From assembly GCA_022842245.1 (NCBI GenBank), contig JALHPZ010000025.1:35489-99488 (forward strand): a stretch of 64,000 bases of DNA. Direction: 5' to 3'. The DNA is from Gemmataceae bacterium (GTDB lineage Bacteria > Planctomycetota > Planctomycetia > Gemmatales > Gemmataceae). Shown piece after piece: positions 53,803 to 62,498 of this stretch (positions are counted from its first letter, which is position 1; each line of letters starts with the position of its first letter). The translations under genes and the position numbers were made by a program. The notes below the pieces were generated by a model. The model ran no database searches and was not told where the DNA came from. It worked only from the letters and a program-made list of their open reading frames with translations.

Positions 53803-54936
53803 TTACTTCCCCGCGAACGCCTTCTGGAACGCCGCGACGCCCACGCCGGGCTCGACCTTGAAGCCGGACTCGGCCAGCACCAGTTCCAGCGCCGCGAAGG
53901 CGCCGAGCACCTCGAAGGCGTCGGTATAGCCCATGTGCGAGAGACGCCAGATCTTGCCCTTCATGTTGTCCTGGCCGTCGGCGAGTTTGAAGCCGTACTT
54001 CTTTTCCATCGCCTTGAGCGTCGCGGAGCCGTCGACGCCGGCCGGCACCGTGATGACTGTCAGCCCGTTGTTCGGGCGCTCGGCGAACAGTTCCAGGCCC
54101 ATCGCCTTTACGGCGGCGCGGGCGGCGGTCGCCATCTTCGCGTGGCGGGCCCAAAGGTTCTCAATTCCCTCGGCGCGGATGCGCTTGAGGCTCGCCCGCT
54201 GGGCCTTGATGAGCGTGTTCGCCGGGGTGAAGGGAGTGTCGCTCTCGGCGATCGACTTCCGGTATCGACGAAGGTCGAGGTAGAAATTGCGGACCGGATT
54301 CGCGTCGATCTTCTTCCACGCCTTCTCGTTGACGCTCACGAACGCCAGGCCCGGCGGCAGCATCAGCGCCTTCTGCGAACCGGTGACGACGATGTCGAGG
54401 TTCCACTTGTCGGTGTGGCACTCCATCGCGCCGAGGCCGGAGATCGCGTCCACGATGAGAATCGCATCGGTCTTCGCGACCAGCTTGCCGAACGCTTCGA
54501 GGTCGTGGCCGACGCCGGTGGAGGTTTCGCTGAGCGTCGCGAGCACGGCCTTCGCGTCCGGGTTCGCCTTCAGGGCCGCATCCAGCATCTCCGGCGTGAC
54601 CGCCTTGCCGTAGGGCACCTCGACGGCGACGATGTTGATGCCGTACGCCTTCAGCACCCCGCGCCAGCGTTCGCCCCAGCGCCCGGCGGTCAGCAGGATC
54701 GCCTTCTCGCCCGCCGCGAGGCTGCTCGACACGGCCGCGTCCATCCCGCCGGTGCCGGAACTCGTGATCGTCAGCACCGTGTTCGTCGTCTGGAAGACGT
54801 ACTTCAGGTCCTCGGTCATCTCGGCGAGGATCGCCTTCGCCTCGGCGGAGCGGTGGTACGTCACCGGTTTCGCCAGCTCGAGCAGAGTCTCTTCGGGCAC
54901 GGGCGTCGGGCCGGGGGTGAACAGTCGCGCTTTCAT
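53803..54936 (-). CDS. Class V aminotransferase, alanine-glyoxylate/serine-pyruvate type
   Basis: The 377-residue protein has the fold-type I PLP motifs FTPGPTPVPEETL, TSSGTGGMDAAV, LIVDAISGLGAM and VTGSQKALMLPPG (Schiff-base K189). It fits the group that includes alanine-glyoxylate aminotransferase, serine-glyoxylate aminotransferase and purine-catabolic PucG. Which reaction it performs cannot be told from the sequence. It lies between glutathione peroxidase and the metalloprotease on the minus strand. Confidence 0.9.
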   Translation of the reverse strand: MKARLFTPGPTPVPEETLLELAKPVTYHRSAEAKAILAEMTEDLKYVFQTTNTVLTITSSGTGGMDAAVSSSLAAGEKAILLTAGRWGERWRGVLKAYGINIVAVEVPYGKAVTPEMLDAALKANPDAKAVLATLSETSTGVGHDLEAFGKLVAKTDAILIVDAISGLGAMECHTDKWNLDIVVTGSQKALMLPPGLAFVSVNEKAWKKIDANPVRNFYLDLRRYRKSIAESDTPFTPANTLIKAQRASLKRIRAEGIENLWARHAKMATAARAAVKAMGLELFAERPNNGLTVITVPAGVDGSATLKAMEKKYGFKLADGQDNMKGKIWRLSHMGYTDAFEVLGAFAALELVLAESGFKVEPGVGVAAFQKAFAGK

Positions 54937-54998
54937 CGGGGTTCCTTCAGTGAACGAAATCGTCCGGCTGGCATTTTACGGATTCGCCACGAAAGAGC

Positions 54999-55487
54999 TC
55001 AGCCGAGCAGGTTCTCGATCGCGGAAGACAGGCTGTCCGGCTTCGTGAGCGGGCCGAATCGTCCGACCACGCGGCCTTCGCGGTCAACGAGGAACTTCGT
55101 GAAGTTCCACTTGATGAAACGTGTGCCGAGCGTGCCGCGGCGGGCGGACTTGAGGTGGCGATAGAGCGGGTGGGCGTTCGGGGCGTTCACGCGCAGCTTG
55201 CCGAAGATCGGGAACGACACGTTGTATTTGAGGGAGCAGGCGCGGATGCTTTCGGCGCCGCCGGGTTCCTGCCAGAGGAACTGATTGCACGGGAAGCCGA
55301 GGACGGAGAAGCCGCGGTCGCGGTATTGGCGGTGGAGCGCTTCGAGGCCGTCGTACTGGGGCGTGAAGCCGCAGCGGCTGGCGACGTTGACGATGAGCAG
55401 CACTTGTCCGCGATGCGGGGCCAGCGTGGCCGTGCCACCGTCGAGCGTCGGAACCGGGATGTCGTAGACGGATTGATGATCACGCAT
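54999..55487 (-). CDS. Glutathione peroxidase
   Basis: The protein has 162 residues from ATG 55487; an upstream in-frame ATG at 55529 would add 14 residues. The Cys-type active site is in NVASRCGFTPQY (C39), with GFPCNQFLWQEPG (Gln) and KWNFTKFLVD (Trp/Asn) completing the catalytic set. It reduces hydroperoxides, probably using thioredoxin or glutathione. It lies downstream of the DUF1501 gene beyond a long palindrome. Confidence 0.94.
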   Translation of the reverse strand: MRDHQSVYDIPVPTLDGGTATLAPHRGQVLLIVNVASRCGFTPQYDGLEALHRQYRDRGFSVLGFPCNQFLWQEPGGAESIRACSLKYNVSFPIFGKLRVNAPNAHPLYRHLKSARRGTLGTRFIKWNFTKFLVDREGRVVGRFGPLTKPDSLSSAIENLLG

Positions 55488-55614
55488 TGATATCGATTCA
55501 AAATCGGAAAAGATCGACTCTTCGCTCATAAGTTTCGAAGAGCAGCGATGGCTGCGGCATGATTAATTTATCATTGATGGGTGAATAAAGCGAATTCTTG
55601 GAAAGCCCATCAAA

Positions 55615-55679
55615 GCGTTGGAAAAGGTGTCGGGAGTCGAATCCACTGCGGATTCGACTCCCGACACCTTTTCCAACGC
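55615..55679. terminator. Perfect 30-bp inverted repeat with 5-nt loop
   Basis: The arms 55615-55644 and 55650-55679 are fully complementary, with loop ACTGC. It begins 21 bp after the DUF1501 stop on the minus strand, which suits a terminator, but the stem is far longer than usual. The arms include GGGAGTCGAATCC, which resembles a tRNA T-arm. Confidence 0.7.
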
Positions 55680-55699
55680 GACGGGGACGAACGGTTCGT

Positions 55700-57013
55700 C
55701 TACCCTACCAACTGCTTGACCGGTTTGCCGGTCGGGACGAGTTCGATCGGTCGGCCGTCCTGGGCCTTATACCAGGTGTGCAGCGGCACGCCGAGCGAAT
55801 GGTAGATCGTCGCGGCCAGGTCCTGCGGGTAGACCGGGTTGTCGGTCACGAACTCGGCGTTCGCATTCGTCTGGCCGACCACCTGCCCGCCCTTCACGCC
55901 GCCGCCCGCCAGGAGTGCCACGCCGGCGGAGGCCCAGTGGTCGCGCCCGGCCGTCGGGTTCACCTTCGGCGTGCGGCCGAAGTCGCCGAACCAGACCACG
56001 AGCGTTTCGTCGAGCAATCCCCGCGCCGCGAGGTCGTCCAGCAGCGCCGAGAGGCCGCGGTCCACCCGCGGCAGCAGGCGGTCCTTCAGGCTCTTGAAGT
56101 TGTTCGTGTGCGTGTCCCAGCCGCCGTCGGCGATCGTGACGAACTGCACGCCGCCCTCGATCAGCCGCCGGGCGAGCAGGCACTGCTGGCCGAACTGCGT
56201 CTTGCCGTAGCGTTCGCGGGTACGGTCCGATTCGGCCGCGATGTCGAACGCTTTCTTCGCCGCCGGCGAGGTGATGATGCCGTGCGCCTTCTCGTAGAAC
56301 TGGTCCCGCGCCTTCACGACACCGGCCGAGTTCTCCACGCCCTTCTGGTATGTCTCCAGGTCGTTGAGCATGTCGTAGCGGCGGTCCAGCCGTTTGCGCT
56401 CGGCGTCGCCGGCGATGGAGAGATCGCGGACCGCGAATCGGGCGGCGCTCGGGTCTTCACGCACGATGAACGGGTTGAACTCGTCTCCGAGGAAGCCGGC
56501 AATGCCGCCGTTGAAACGCTGGTCGATGGCGCTGCCCAGTTGGACGAACGGCAGCATGCCATCGACGTAGCCGCGTTCCTTCGCCACGACCGAGCCGAAG
56601 CACGGGTACGGCAGCGAGGCGTTGAACTTGTGCCCCGTCATCATGATGTGGTCGGCGACGCCGTGGCTGCCGTTCTGCGGGTCGTGCCCGCGGATGGTCG
56701 AGAACAGGTTCGTCCGTTGGGCCAGCATCGGCAGCGGGTCGGCGAAGCGCACGCCGGGCAGCGTCGTCGGCACGGTACCGAACTCGCCGCGGATCTCGGC
56801 CGGCGCGTCGGGCTTCGGGTCGAAGCTGTCGATGTGGGAAGGGCCGCCCTGCATCCAGAGCAGGATGCAGCGCTTCGCCTTGGCCGTGGTCGACGCGGCC
56901 CGCAGGTAGTTCGGCAGCGCGAGTCCGAGGGCGGCGAGTCCGCCAACCTGGAGAAACGTGCGGCGGGATTGGCCGGAGCAGTCGGCCGTGCGGCCGAGGG
57001 TCAGGTTCAACAT
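55700..57013 (-). CDS. DUF1501 domain protein, Tat-exported
   Basis: The 437-residue protein starts at ATG 57013. Its leader SRRTFLQVGGLAALGLALP has the twin-arginine pattern, so it is probably exported folded. The DUF1501 sulfatase-like fold is visible: CILLWMQGGPSHIDSFDPKP, TTLPGVRFADPL and VWFGDFGRTPKVNPTAGRDH. These proteins usually accompany DUF1549/1553 proteins in planctomycetes; here they are not adjacent. Its activity is not established. Confidence 0.92.
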   Translation of the reverse strand: MLNLTLGRTADCSGQSRRTFLQVGGLAALGLALPNYLRAASTTAKAKRCILLWMQGGPSHIDSFDPKPDAPAEIRGEFGTVPTTLPGVRFADPLPMLAQRTNLFSTIRGHDPQNGSHGVADHIMMTGHKFNASLPYPCFGSVVAKERGYVDGMLPFVQLGSAIDQRFNGGIAGFLGDEFNPFIVREDPSAARFAVRDLSIAGDAERKRLDRRYDMLNDLETYQKGVENSAGVVKARDQFYEKAHGIITSPAAKKAFDIAAESDRTRERYGKTQFGQQCLLARRLIEGGVQFVTIADGGWDTHTNNFKSLKDRLLPRVDRGLSALLDDLAARGLLDETLVVWFGDFGRTPKVNPTAGRDHWASAGVALLAGGGVKGGQVVGQTNANAEFVTDNPVYPQDLAATIYHSLGVPLHTWYKAQDGRPIELVPTGKPVKQLVG

Positions 57014-57090
57014 GGTCGAGACGCCCGGGCTGGGGTCGGTGGGGTAGGTACTAACAGGATGGCCGGAGGAGAGCGAAATGTCAACGGAAT

Positions 57091-59358
57091 TCACTTCTTC
57101 CCGAATTGCGCCACGGTCCACGGCACCGGGTCCGGCTCCGTCGCGATGTTCGGAAATGGGTGCTTCGCCACTTTCACATTCCGATCCGTCACGAAGTCTC
57201 CGATGGCGATCGGCTTGGCCGCGAGCTTGTAAATCAACTCCGGCAGGTCGCCGGTGTGGGAGACTCCCGGCACGAGCGCATCGTGCGGGACGAGCATCAG
57301 GTGCGAACGGCCGAGGCTGCTCAACCGCAAGGGCGAGCCACGCAGGTGGATCGCTTTCACATCCTCCTCGTAGAGCAAGCCGAGGATCGCCAGCAGCCCG
57401 CCCATCGGCTCACTGGATGCGGGAAGGGCCGCGTCGTCGTCCCGCGGGATGGCGAAATTCGCGTTCGGCTCGTTCGCCTTCGCCAGCGAATCGCCCCACA
57501 GGATCGGGGCCTGCCCAGCGACGGCGTCGTGCTTGCGAAGCCAGCCCAGCACGGCCCGCAGATCGCGGAGTTGCCCGGCCAGCAACGGATCGCCATGCAT
57601 CAGCAAGCTGGAGGAATACGACGTCGCGGCGCTATTCCGTCCGCGGCCGTTGCCCAGGCTCGTCTCGCCCGTGCCACGCACGTCCGGCAGGCAGACCGCG
57701 ATTCCTTTCGATAGGAGTTGCGCGTACTCCTCGGCTCGCTCCTTCACGAGCTTCGCTTTTCCAGCTTGTGCCAGCACCACGACGACCGGCGGTTTCTCCA
57801 CCTTCGCAGGCCGCAGCAGGACGACGGGAACCGGAATGTTCGACTCGTGCGAAAGGATGACGCGATCGATCGTGCCACCGGGGAATGCTTCGCTTCCGAC
57901 GATGCGAACGGTGCTTTTGGGTGGTTCCGTCGAGCCGAGCACGCGCGTCCATTCCTCCCGCAAGGCGTTCCGGTCGTCCGGCTTGCCTTCGTGACGCCGA
58001 TGCGCCGCTTCGTAGCGCTGCTGGCCGATCGCCAGCACCAACTCGCCCAGCGTCTTCGGTTTCAACTCCTTCTCCAACTCCGGCGTCCAGCACCTCAGCG
58101 TCTCCGCCGGCACGCGATGCTTGAACTCCACCGTCTCGATGCCGAACCACTTGCGGAACGCCTCATGGATCGCCTTCCGCTGCACCGGGCCGATGTGCGT
58201 GCAGTGCGTGTCCTCCGGCGAACTGCCGCGAACGGAACCCCGGCCGGTGGTGAACGCGAGGCCGTCGGCGTTGCCGTACCAGCCGGCGATCGTATGCAGG
58301 CGCTTCCACACCGGGTCGCGTTCGCGGTCCCAGTTGAACTCGTGGGCGTAGACCATCTTCCGCTTCGCGAGGCTGCCGACGATCACCCACGGCAGGAACC
58401 CATCCCGCCCCGACAGCCGCAGGTTGCGCGTCGATTCCCAGCTTCCGCCGCCCATGTAGTTGAAGCTCGTCTCGGCATCCTCCGGCAGCGGATACCGGCT
58501 CTCCGGCTGCGGGCCGCCGAAGTTGAACGGCACCGCCGCCGCGATGCGCTCGTCCAGCGCCGCCGCCACGGCGCACGGGTCGCCGCCCCCGGCCACGCTG
58601 CCGAGCAGGATCAGCCGCTTCGGATCGCAGCCTTTCTGCTTCAACAACACATCCACGCCGCGCCAGATGTCCCACGCCATCCAGCCGATCAGGCTCTCGC
58701 CGACGAGGTGCAACCGCAGGCCGTTGTCGTACCGGAAGAAGTAGTCCTGCCGGCTGACGCGATAGGGCTTCGGATAGCTCGACGCATCGACGAACGGGTG
58801 CTGCCGGCGCTCGCCGTGGCCGAGCATGTCTGGCACCAGCACCAGGCACCCGGCCCGTGCCCAGATCATTCCCATCTCCTGCAACTCGCCATGTTCCTTC
58901 GGCGTGTGGTGGGCGTGGACGATCACCATCCCCGGCATCGAACCCGTCGGCTTCGCGGGCCGGTACAGGTTCGCCGTCACCCACAGCCCCGGCCGGCTCT
59001 CGTAAAGGATGTTGTCGATCGCGAAGCCGTCACCTTCAAAGGTGGACGCCACGCGCACCGTCGGCGACTTCGCCTCCGGGAACGTGCCGAGCGATTCCCG
59101 CAGCGCCGCCAGCTTCGGCGTCACGAACGCCTCCCACTGTTCGCGATTCGTGATCCGCTTCCACTCGGCCGAGCTGCGGTCGTTCGCCTCCCTCTGCCTC
59201 GCACGCAGGTACTCGCCCATCATCCCCGCGAGCGCCTTCCGCTCGGCCTCCGGCGCGACGGTGACATCGAGCTTCGCGATCGACTCCGCCGTCGGCTGGG
59301 CCGCGAGCGACGAATCGAAAAGAAACGACACGAGAAGGGAAAGTCTGAGTGCTAGCAT
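57091..59358 (-). CDS. Secreted protein with two alpha/beta-hydrolase-like domains
   Basis: The 755-residue protein starts at ATG 59358 with a leader (MLALRLSLLVSFLFDSSLAA). The first domain (residues ~90-380) resembles acetyl-xylan esterase/dienelactone hydrolases; its nucleophile elbow reads LLGSVAGGGD, where active members have GxSGGG, so Ala may replace Ser. The second domain (residues ~470-700) has VVVVLAQAGKA and a candidate elbow ILWGDSLAKA. It may be a sugar-ester hydrolase with one degenerate domain. It precedes the DUF1501 gene on the same strand. Confidence 0.78.
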   Translation of the reverse strand: MLALRLSLLVSFLFDSSLAAQPTAESIAKLDVTVAPEAERKALAGMMGEYLRARQREANDRSSAEWKRITNREQWEAFVTPKLAALRESLGTFPEAKSPTVRVASTFEGDGFAIDNILYESRPGLWVTANLYRPAKPTGSMPGMVIVHAHHTPKEHGELQEMGMIWARAGCLVLVPDMLGHGERRQHPFVDASSYPKPYRVSRQDYFFRYDNGLRLHLVGESLIGWMAWDIWRGVDVLLKQKGCDPKRLILLGSVAGGGDPCAVAAALDERIAAAVPFNFGGPQPESRYPLPEDAETSFNYMGGGSWESTRNLRLSGRDGFLPWVIVGSLAKRKMVYAHEFNWDRERDPVWKRLHTIAGWYGNADGLAFTTGRGSVRGSSPEDTHCTHIGPVQRKAIHEAFRKWFGIETVEFKHRVPAETLRCWTPELEKELKPKTLGELVLAIGQQRYEAAHRRHEGKPDDRNALREEWTRVLGSTEPPKSTVRIVGSEAFPGGTIDRVILSHESNIPVPVVLLRPAKVEKPPVVVVLAQAGKAKLVKERAEEYAQLLSKGIAVCLPDVRGTGETSLGNGRGRNSAATSYSSSLLMHGDPLLAGQLRDLRAVLGWLRKHDAVAGQAPILWGDSLAKANEPNANFAIPRDDDAALPASSEPMGGLLAILGLLYEEDVKAIHLRGSPLRLSSLGRSHLMLVPHDALVPGVSHTGDLPELIYKLAAKPIAIGDFVTDRNVKVAKHPFPNIATEPDPVPWTVAQFGKK

Positions 59359-59368
59359 GCCAAAAGAT

Positions 59369-59470
59369 TAACCGCAGCGAACGCAGAGAGCGTAGAGAAA
59401 ACCAGAAGCGCGTTCTTGAAATCAATTCTCTTATCTGTCTTCCTTTGTGCTCTTTGTGTTCATTGTGGTT
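59369..59470. repeat. CCGCAGAGAACGCAGAG-type inverted repeat, copy 2
   Basis: The left arm (AACCGCAGCGAACGCAGAGA...) at 59369-59404 and the right arm (...CTCTTTGTGTTCATTGTGGTT) at 59436-59470 are partly complementary, mostly differing by transitions. The repeat fills the gap between purN and the hydrolase. Confidence 0.65.
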
Positions 59471-60030
59471 CAAATCCTCAACTTCTCGATCGCCGCCGGG
59501 TAGGCTTCGCACTCGGCTTCGAACACCCGTGCCGCCAGCGTCTCCGGCGTGTCGTCCGGCAGCACCGGCACCGTCCGGTGCAGCACGATCGGCCCCGTGT
59601 CGTAGGTGTCGTCCGCGTAGTGGACCGTGCAGCCGCTGATGGGCACGCCGGCCGCCAACACCGCCTCGTGGACGTGCCGGCCGTACATCCCCTTGCCCCC
59701 GAATGCGGGCAGCAGCGACGGGTGGATGTTCAAAACCTTCCGGTGGAAGTCCGGCGGAATCTTCACGAGGTGCAGCCACCCCGCGAGGCAGACGAGATCG
59801 GGTTCAAAGGCCCGCACGGCCGCGAAGACGCGATCCGAGAAGCTCTCGCGTGGCTTCGGCTCCACCACCGTCACGGGTATGCCCGCCGCCCGCGCCCGCT
59901 CGACGCCGAGAACGTCCGGCTTGCTGGACACGACGCCGACGATGGACGCGCTCAGCCGCCCGTCACGGATGCGATCAATCAAATTCTGCAGCGTGGTCCC
60001 CGACCCGCTGATAAGAACGACTAGGCGCAA
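59470..60030 (-). CDS. purN: Phosphoribosylglycinamide formyltransferase
   Basis: The 186-residue protein starts at a TTG (60030), because no ATG lies in frame and the family N-terminus LVVLISGSGTTLQNLID begins at once. NIHPSLLPAFGGKGMYG (catalytic Asn and His) and TVHYADDTYDTGPI (catalytic Asp) are present. PurN transfers formyl from 10-formyltetrahydrofolate in the third step of purine synthesis. It is slightly short but complete. No other pur gene is nearby. Confidence 0.93.
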   Translation of the reverse strand: MRLVVLISGSGTTLQNLIDRIRDGRLSASIVGVVSSKPDVLGVERARAAGIPVTVVEPKPRESFSDRVFAAVRAFEPDLVCLAGWLHLVKIPPDFHRKVLNIHPSLLPAFGGKGMYGRHVHEAVLAAGVPISGCTVHYADDTYDTGPIVLHRTVPVLPDDTPETLAARVFEAECEAYPAAIEKLRI

Positions 60031-60077
60031 GTGATATCATCCGGTTGTCGATACGTGTTCATTCTGGTGCGACGCTA

Positions 60078-60303
60078 CCTCTGTCTTCGGCCCCAACGGG
60101 GCCACCGGCAATAGCCAGGGGCGACCGAGCGAAGCGAGGGAACCCCTGGAACCGTTGCGGAACAATGTCGCAGCCACGGAGGGGCGACCTTGGTGCTCAG
60201 GTCGCCCCTCCGGGGCTGCGGATGATTCGCCCCGCTTTTCCACGGGTTGCGCTATGCTCCACCGCTGGCTATTTCCGGTCGCACCGTTGGTGCGAAGTCC
60301 GAT
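60078..60303. repeat. Solo REP-like palindromic element, about 225 bp
   Basis: The termini CTTCGGCCCCAACGGGGCC and ...CACCGTTGGTGCGAAG form an inverted pair with related internal CAATAGCCAGGGG/CTGGCTATTTCC segments. Inside is a long perfect stem: GGAGGGGCGACCT (60178-60190) / AGGTCGCCCCTCC (60199-60211), with an outer CGCAGCC/GGCTGCG stem. The ends resemble the transposase flanks at 10974-11650. No coding sequence is inside. Confidence 0.75.
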
Positions 60304-60307
60304 ACGG

Positions 60308-60544
60308 TCAGGTCGGCGGACTCTGTCGCAACTCCTGAATCCAGGCAACGAAGATCGCGACTACCACCCAAACGAGCGAAGCGATCGCCGTCAGCCAAAG
60401 CGAGACGAACAGGGGAACTCTGGGGTGGGTGAGTTCTTGTTCAGGGTCGCGTAACCAAGACCGGATCACGAAGAACGTGATCACGGTCGACGACAGCCAG
60501 AACAAAACGGGGTCCACTACAAATCCCAGTAAGACAATTCCCAA
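60308..60544 (-). CDS. Small hypothetical membrane protein
   Basis: The 78-residue protein has two hydrophobic spans (PVLFWLSSTVITFFVI; LWLTAIASLVWVVVAIFVAW) joined by a short charged loop. No family is recognised. The gene stands alone between repeat elements, and coding is supported only by the open frame and the membrane-protein composition. Confidence 0.5.
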   Translation of the reverse strand: MGIVLLGFVVDPVLFWLSSTVITFFVIRSWLRDPEQELTHPRVPLFVSLWLTAIASLVWVVVAIFVAWIQELRQSPPT

Positions 60545-60567
60545 TTACTCGTTCTTGGAGCTCGCGA

Positions 60568-60602
60568 TTCTCCGATCTGTGTTCTCTGTGTTCATCTGTG
60601 GC
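60568..60602. repeat. CCGCAGAGAACGCAGAG-type repeat, half copy
   Basis: CCGATCTGTGTTCTCTGTGT followed by TCATCTGTGG resembles the right arms of the copies at 48645-48674 and 59436-59470. The matching left arm is absent here. Confidence 0.55.
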
Positions 60603-60618
60603 TAACTCCCTGTTTCGC

Positions 60619-61368
60619 TCACCCGTACTTCTTGTGGCACGCCTCGGATGTCATCTTCGGCGCCTTCACCAGGCCGCCCGCCAGCTTCTCGCCGTCGGGG
60701 TCCACGTACAGCCGGCCGGAGTTCCCCTTGATCTCCGGGTCGTAGCCCGTCACGTGCACGTTGAAGATGTACGCCGTCTCCGACACCGCCTTGAACCAGT
60801 GCACGTTGTCCTTGTGGTCCGAGATCGTCGACAGCTCGCCCGGCTTGAACTTCCGGTCGATTGTCGGCTTCACGATGTAATGGTCCTTGCCCGTCTCCAA
60901 TCGGTCGTAGTGCCGGCCGTGCCATTCGCCCTTCAGGATGATGAAGCCCGTGCACATGTTCAGGTGCCCGTGCGGCACGATCGACCGGTCCTTCTTGCAC
61001 CCGAAGATCTGCTTGCCGAACGTCACCTCGCCGAGGTCCGGGATCTTCTTGAAGTCGAACCCGGCGCTCAAGGCCCCGCTGTCCGGCAGCTTCTTCGTCT
61101 TCTCGATCTCGTCGAGCTTCACGAACCCGCAAAGCGCTTCGAGGTTCACCTTCGCGTACAGCTCTTCCATCTTCTTCTGGAATTCGAGGTCCGTGAGCTT
61201 CCGGCCCCGAAGGTCCTTCGTCATCGCCGAGAGGTCCTTGAACCAGGCGTCGATCGTCGGCCGGACGGTCTCGGCGAAGAGGTTGTTGCGATGGCACGTT
61301 TCGAGGAACCCGTAGGCGACGAGCGAACCGAGGGCGGTCTTCGCGAACTGGCGGCGGTCGGCGGTCAT
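60619..61368 (-). CDS. Cupin-like protein with twin-arginine-type leader
   Basis: The 249-residue protein starts at ATG 61368. The leader DRRQFAKTALGSLVAYGF resembles a Tat signal. The core (SIVPHGHLNMCTGFIILKGE; HYDRLE; HVTGYDPEIKGNSGRLYVDP) matches a small-molecule-dioxygenase-like cupin with His ligands. The enzyme class cannot be assigned. It is divergent from the primase-like fragment across a 56-bp repeat. Confidence 0.68.
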   Translation of the reverse strand: MTADRRQFAKTALGSLVAYGFLETCHRNNLFAETVRPTIDAWFKDLSAMTKDLRGRKLTDLEFQKKMEELYAKVNLEALCGFVKLDEIEKTKKLPDSGALSAGFDFKKIPDLGEVTFGKQIFGCKKDRSIVPHGHLNMCTGFIILKGEWHGRHYDRLETGKDHYIVKPTIDRKFKPGELSTISDHKDNVHWFKAVSETAYIFNVHVTGYDPEIKGNSGRLYVDPDGEKLAGGLVKAPKMTSEACHKKYG

Positions 61369-61535
61369 GGGAACGGCTCCGAAGGATGCCCCCCAGCCTA
61401 CCCGCGACACGGGCCGAGGTGAAGGAGAATCCGCCCCGGCGACCGGCCGGCCCCGTTCCGACTTGCCTTTTCCCGAATCGAATCGAACACTCGCGCCGGC
61501 GATCTGTTCACGCGTACACTTAGCCGCTGGCCGGG

Positions 61536-61591
61536 GTTCGTCGGAAGAAACGCCTCCCACCCCGCCCCTCCGCCGGAAAATTCCGACGAAC
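61536..61591. repeat. 56-bp inverted-repeat element, copy 2
   Basis: The ends GTTCGTCGGAA and TTCCGACGAAC are a perfect 11-bp inverted repeat. It differs from 13308-13363 at about three positions. Confidence 0.8.
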
Positions 61592-61609
61592 GCGCCGAGG
61601 AGAACCCCC

Positions 61610-62083
61610 ATGCCGAAGCTCATTCCCGTCACCAAGGAGCGCCCGTGCCCGGTCTGCGGCGGCGACCACAAATGCGCCTACAACACCACCGGGCTGTTCC
61701 TGTGCGGGCGCAAGACCGGCGAGCAGCACGGCTTCCATTACAAAGGCCGGGCGAAGAACCCCACATGGTCGATCTACCGCGCCGAGACGCCGCTGGACTA
61801 CCTGGGCGGAACGGACGCGCTCGCCTTGGCCCACCTCGGCCTCGACGCCATCGGCCGGCCGAGCGCCAACGTCGGCGGGGCGATGCTCACGGCCCTGCTT
61901 GCGGAACAGAAATCGGATCGGCCGATCGTCTGCCTCGCCGTGAACGACCGCAAACCGGACGTCCACTGGCCGGGGCGGGACGGTCGCCGCCGATGTCGCC
62001 GGCGCATTCGCCGACAAAGCGGCCGTGATCGCGGCGCTCAGAAAGTACCTGCAAGAACACCCCGCCTCGGCGACGCCAGCATA
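61610..62083 (+). pseudogene. Frameshifted primase-like zinc-finger fragment
   Basis: From ATG 61610 a zinc-finger-like segment (CPVCGGDHKC, then FLCGRK) is followed by a short region ending CLAVNDRKPDVHWPGRDG. That segment resembles DUF3854/TOPRIM-type primase proteins of mobile elements. The frame then becomes Arg-rich, whereas the +1 frame from about 61980 reads TVAADVAGAFADKAAVIAAL and then KYLQEHPASATPA to a stop at 62083. I infer a frameshift near 61971-61990. The whole is much shorter than an intact primase. The match is at motif level only. Confidence 0.5.
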
Positions 62084-62171
62084 GGGGCTGCGACTGAGCG
62101 AAATAATTGCAACACGATTTCTGATACGATCTAGCTTGTGTTGATCGGCCGTTTGCCGTTCTAGCGTTCGC

Positions 62172-62498
62172 CTAGTCTTCTCTTCTCACAAAATATTCAA
62201 TCAATCCGAGACGTTCATCAACGACGATTACAAGCACACGAACGTCTTCTGAAAAGATTAGGTAATGGATGTAGAATCTCGCATTGGCGAGCGGATGGAA
62301 CATCTCGCTTGCGTCGACGATTCGATGCGGTTTTGGACTAATGTCCCGTAGTGAAGAATATCTTCGCTCTCTGAATCGGTCGATCAATTCATGATGCTCG
62401 GCTGATAGAGAATGCTTTGGAGAAAAGGTGAAGAAATAGGCTGCCCAAATGATGCAGATAGTCCACGGGATCGCAACGATGAGCAGCTTGAGTTTCAT
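62172..62498 (-). CDS. Small hypothetical protein with N-terminal membrane segment
   Basis: The 108-residue protein has one hydrophobic N-terminal span (LLIVAIPWTICIIWAAYFF). The rest is a mixed hydrophilic domain with no recognised family. Its GC content is visibly lower than that of flanking genes, which suggests acquisition or weak constraint. It is near a primase-like remnant and a solo REP element. Confidence 0.5.
   Translation of the reverse strand: MKLKLLIVAIPWTICIIWAAYFFTFSPKHSLSAEHHELIDRFRERRYSSLRDISPKPHRIVDASEMFHPLANARFYIHYLIFSEDVRVLVIVVDERLGLIEYFVRRED

Noticed and set aside
55615..55679. Possible tRNA because of GGGAGTCGAATCC
   Set aside because: There is no D-arm, anticodon stem or acceptor pairing; the region is a single long hairpin.
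55598..57232. 544-codon plus-strand open frame starting in the 30-bp palindrome
   Set aside because: It is antisense to the DUF1501 gene, and its start lies in repeat DNA.
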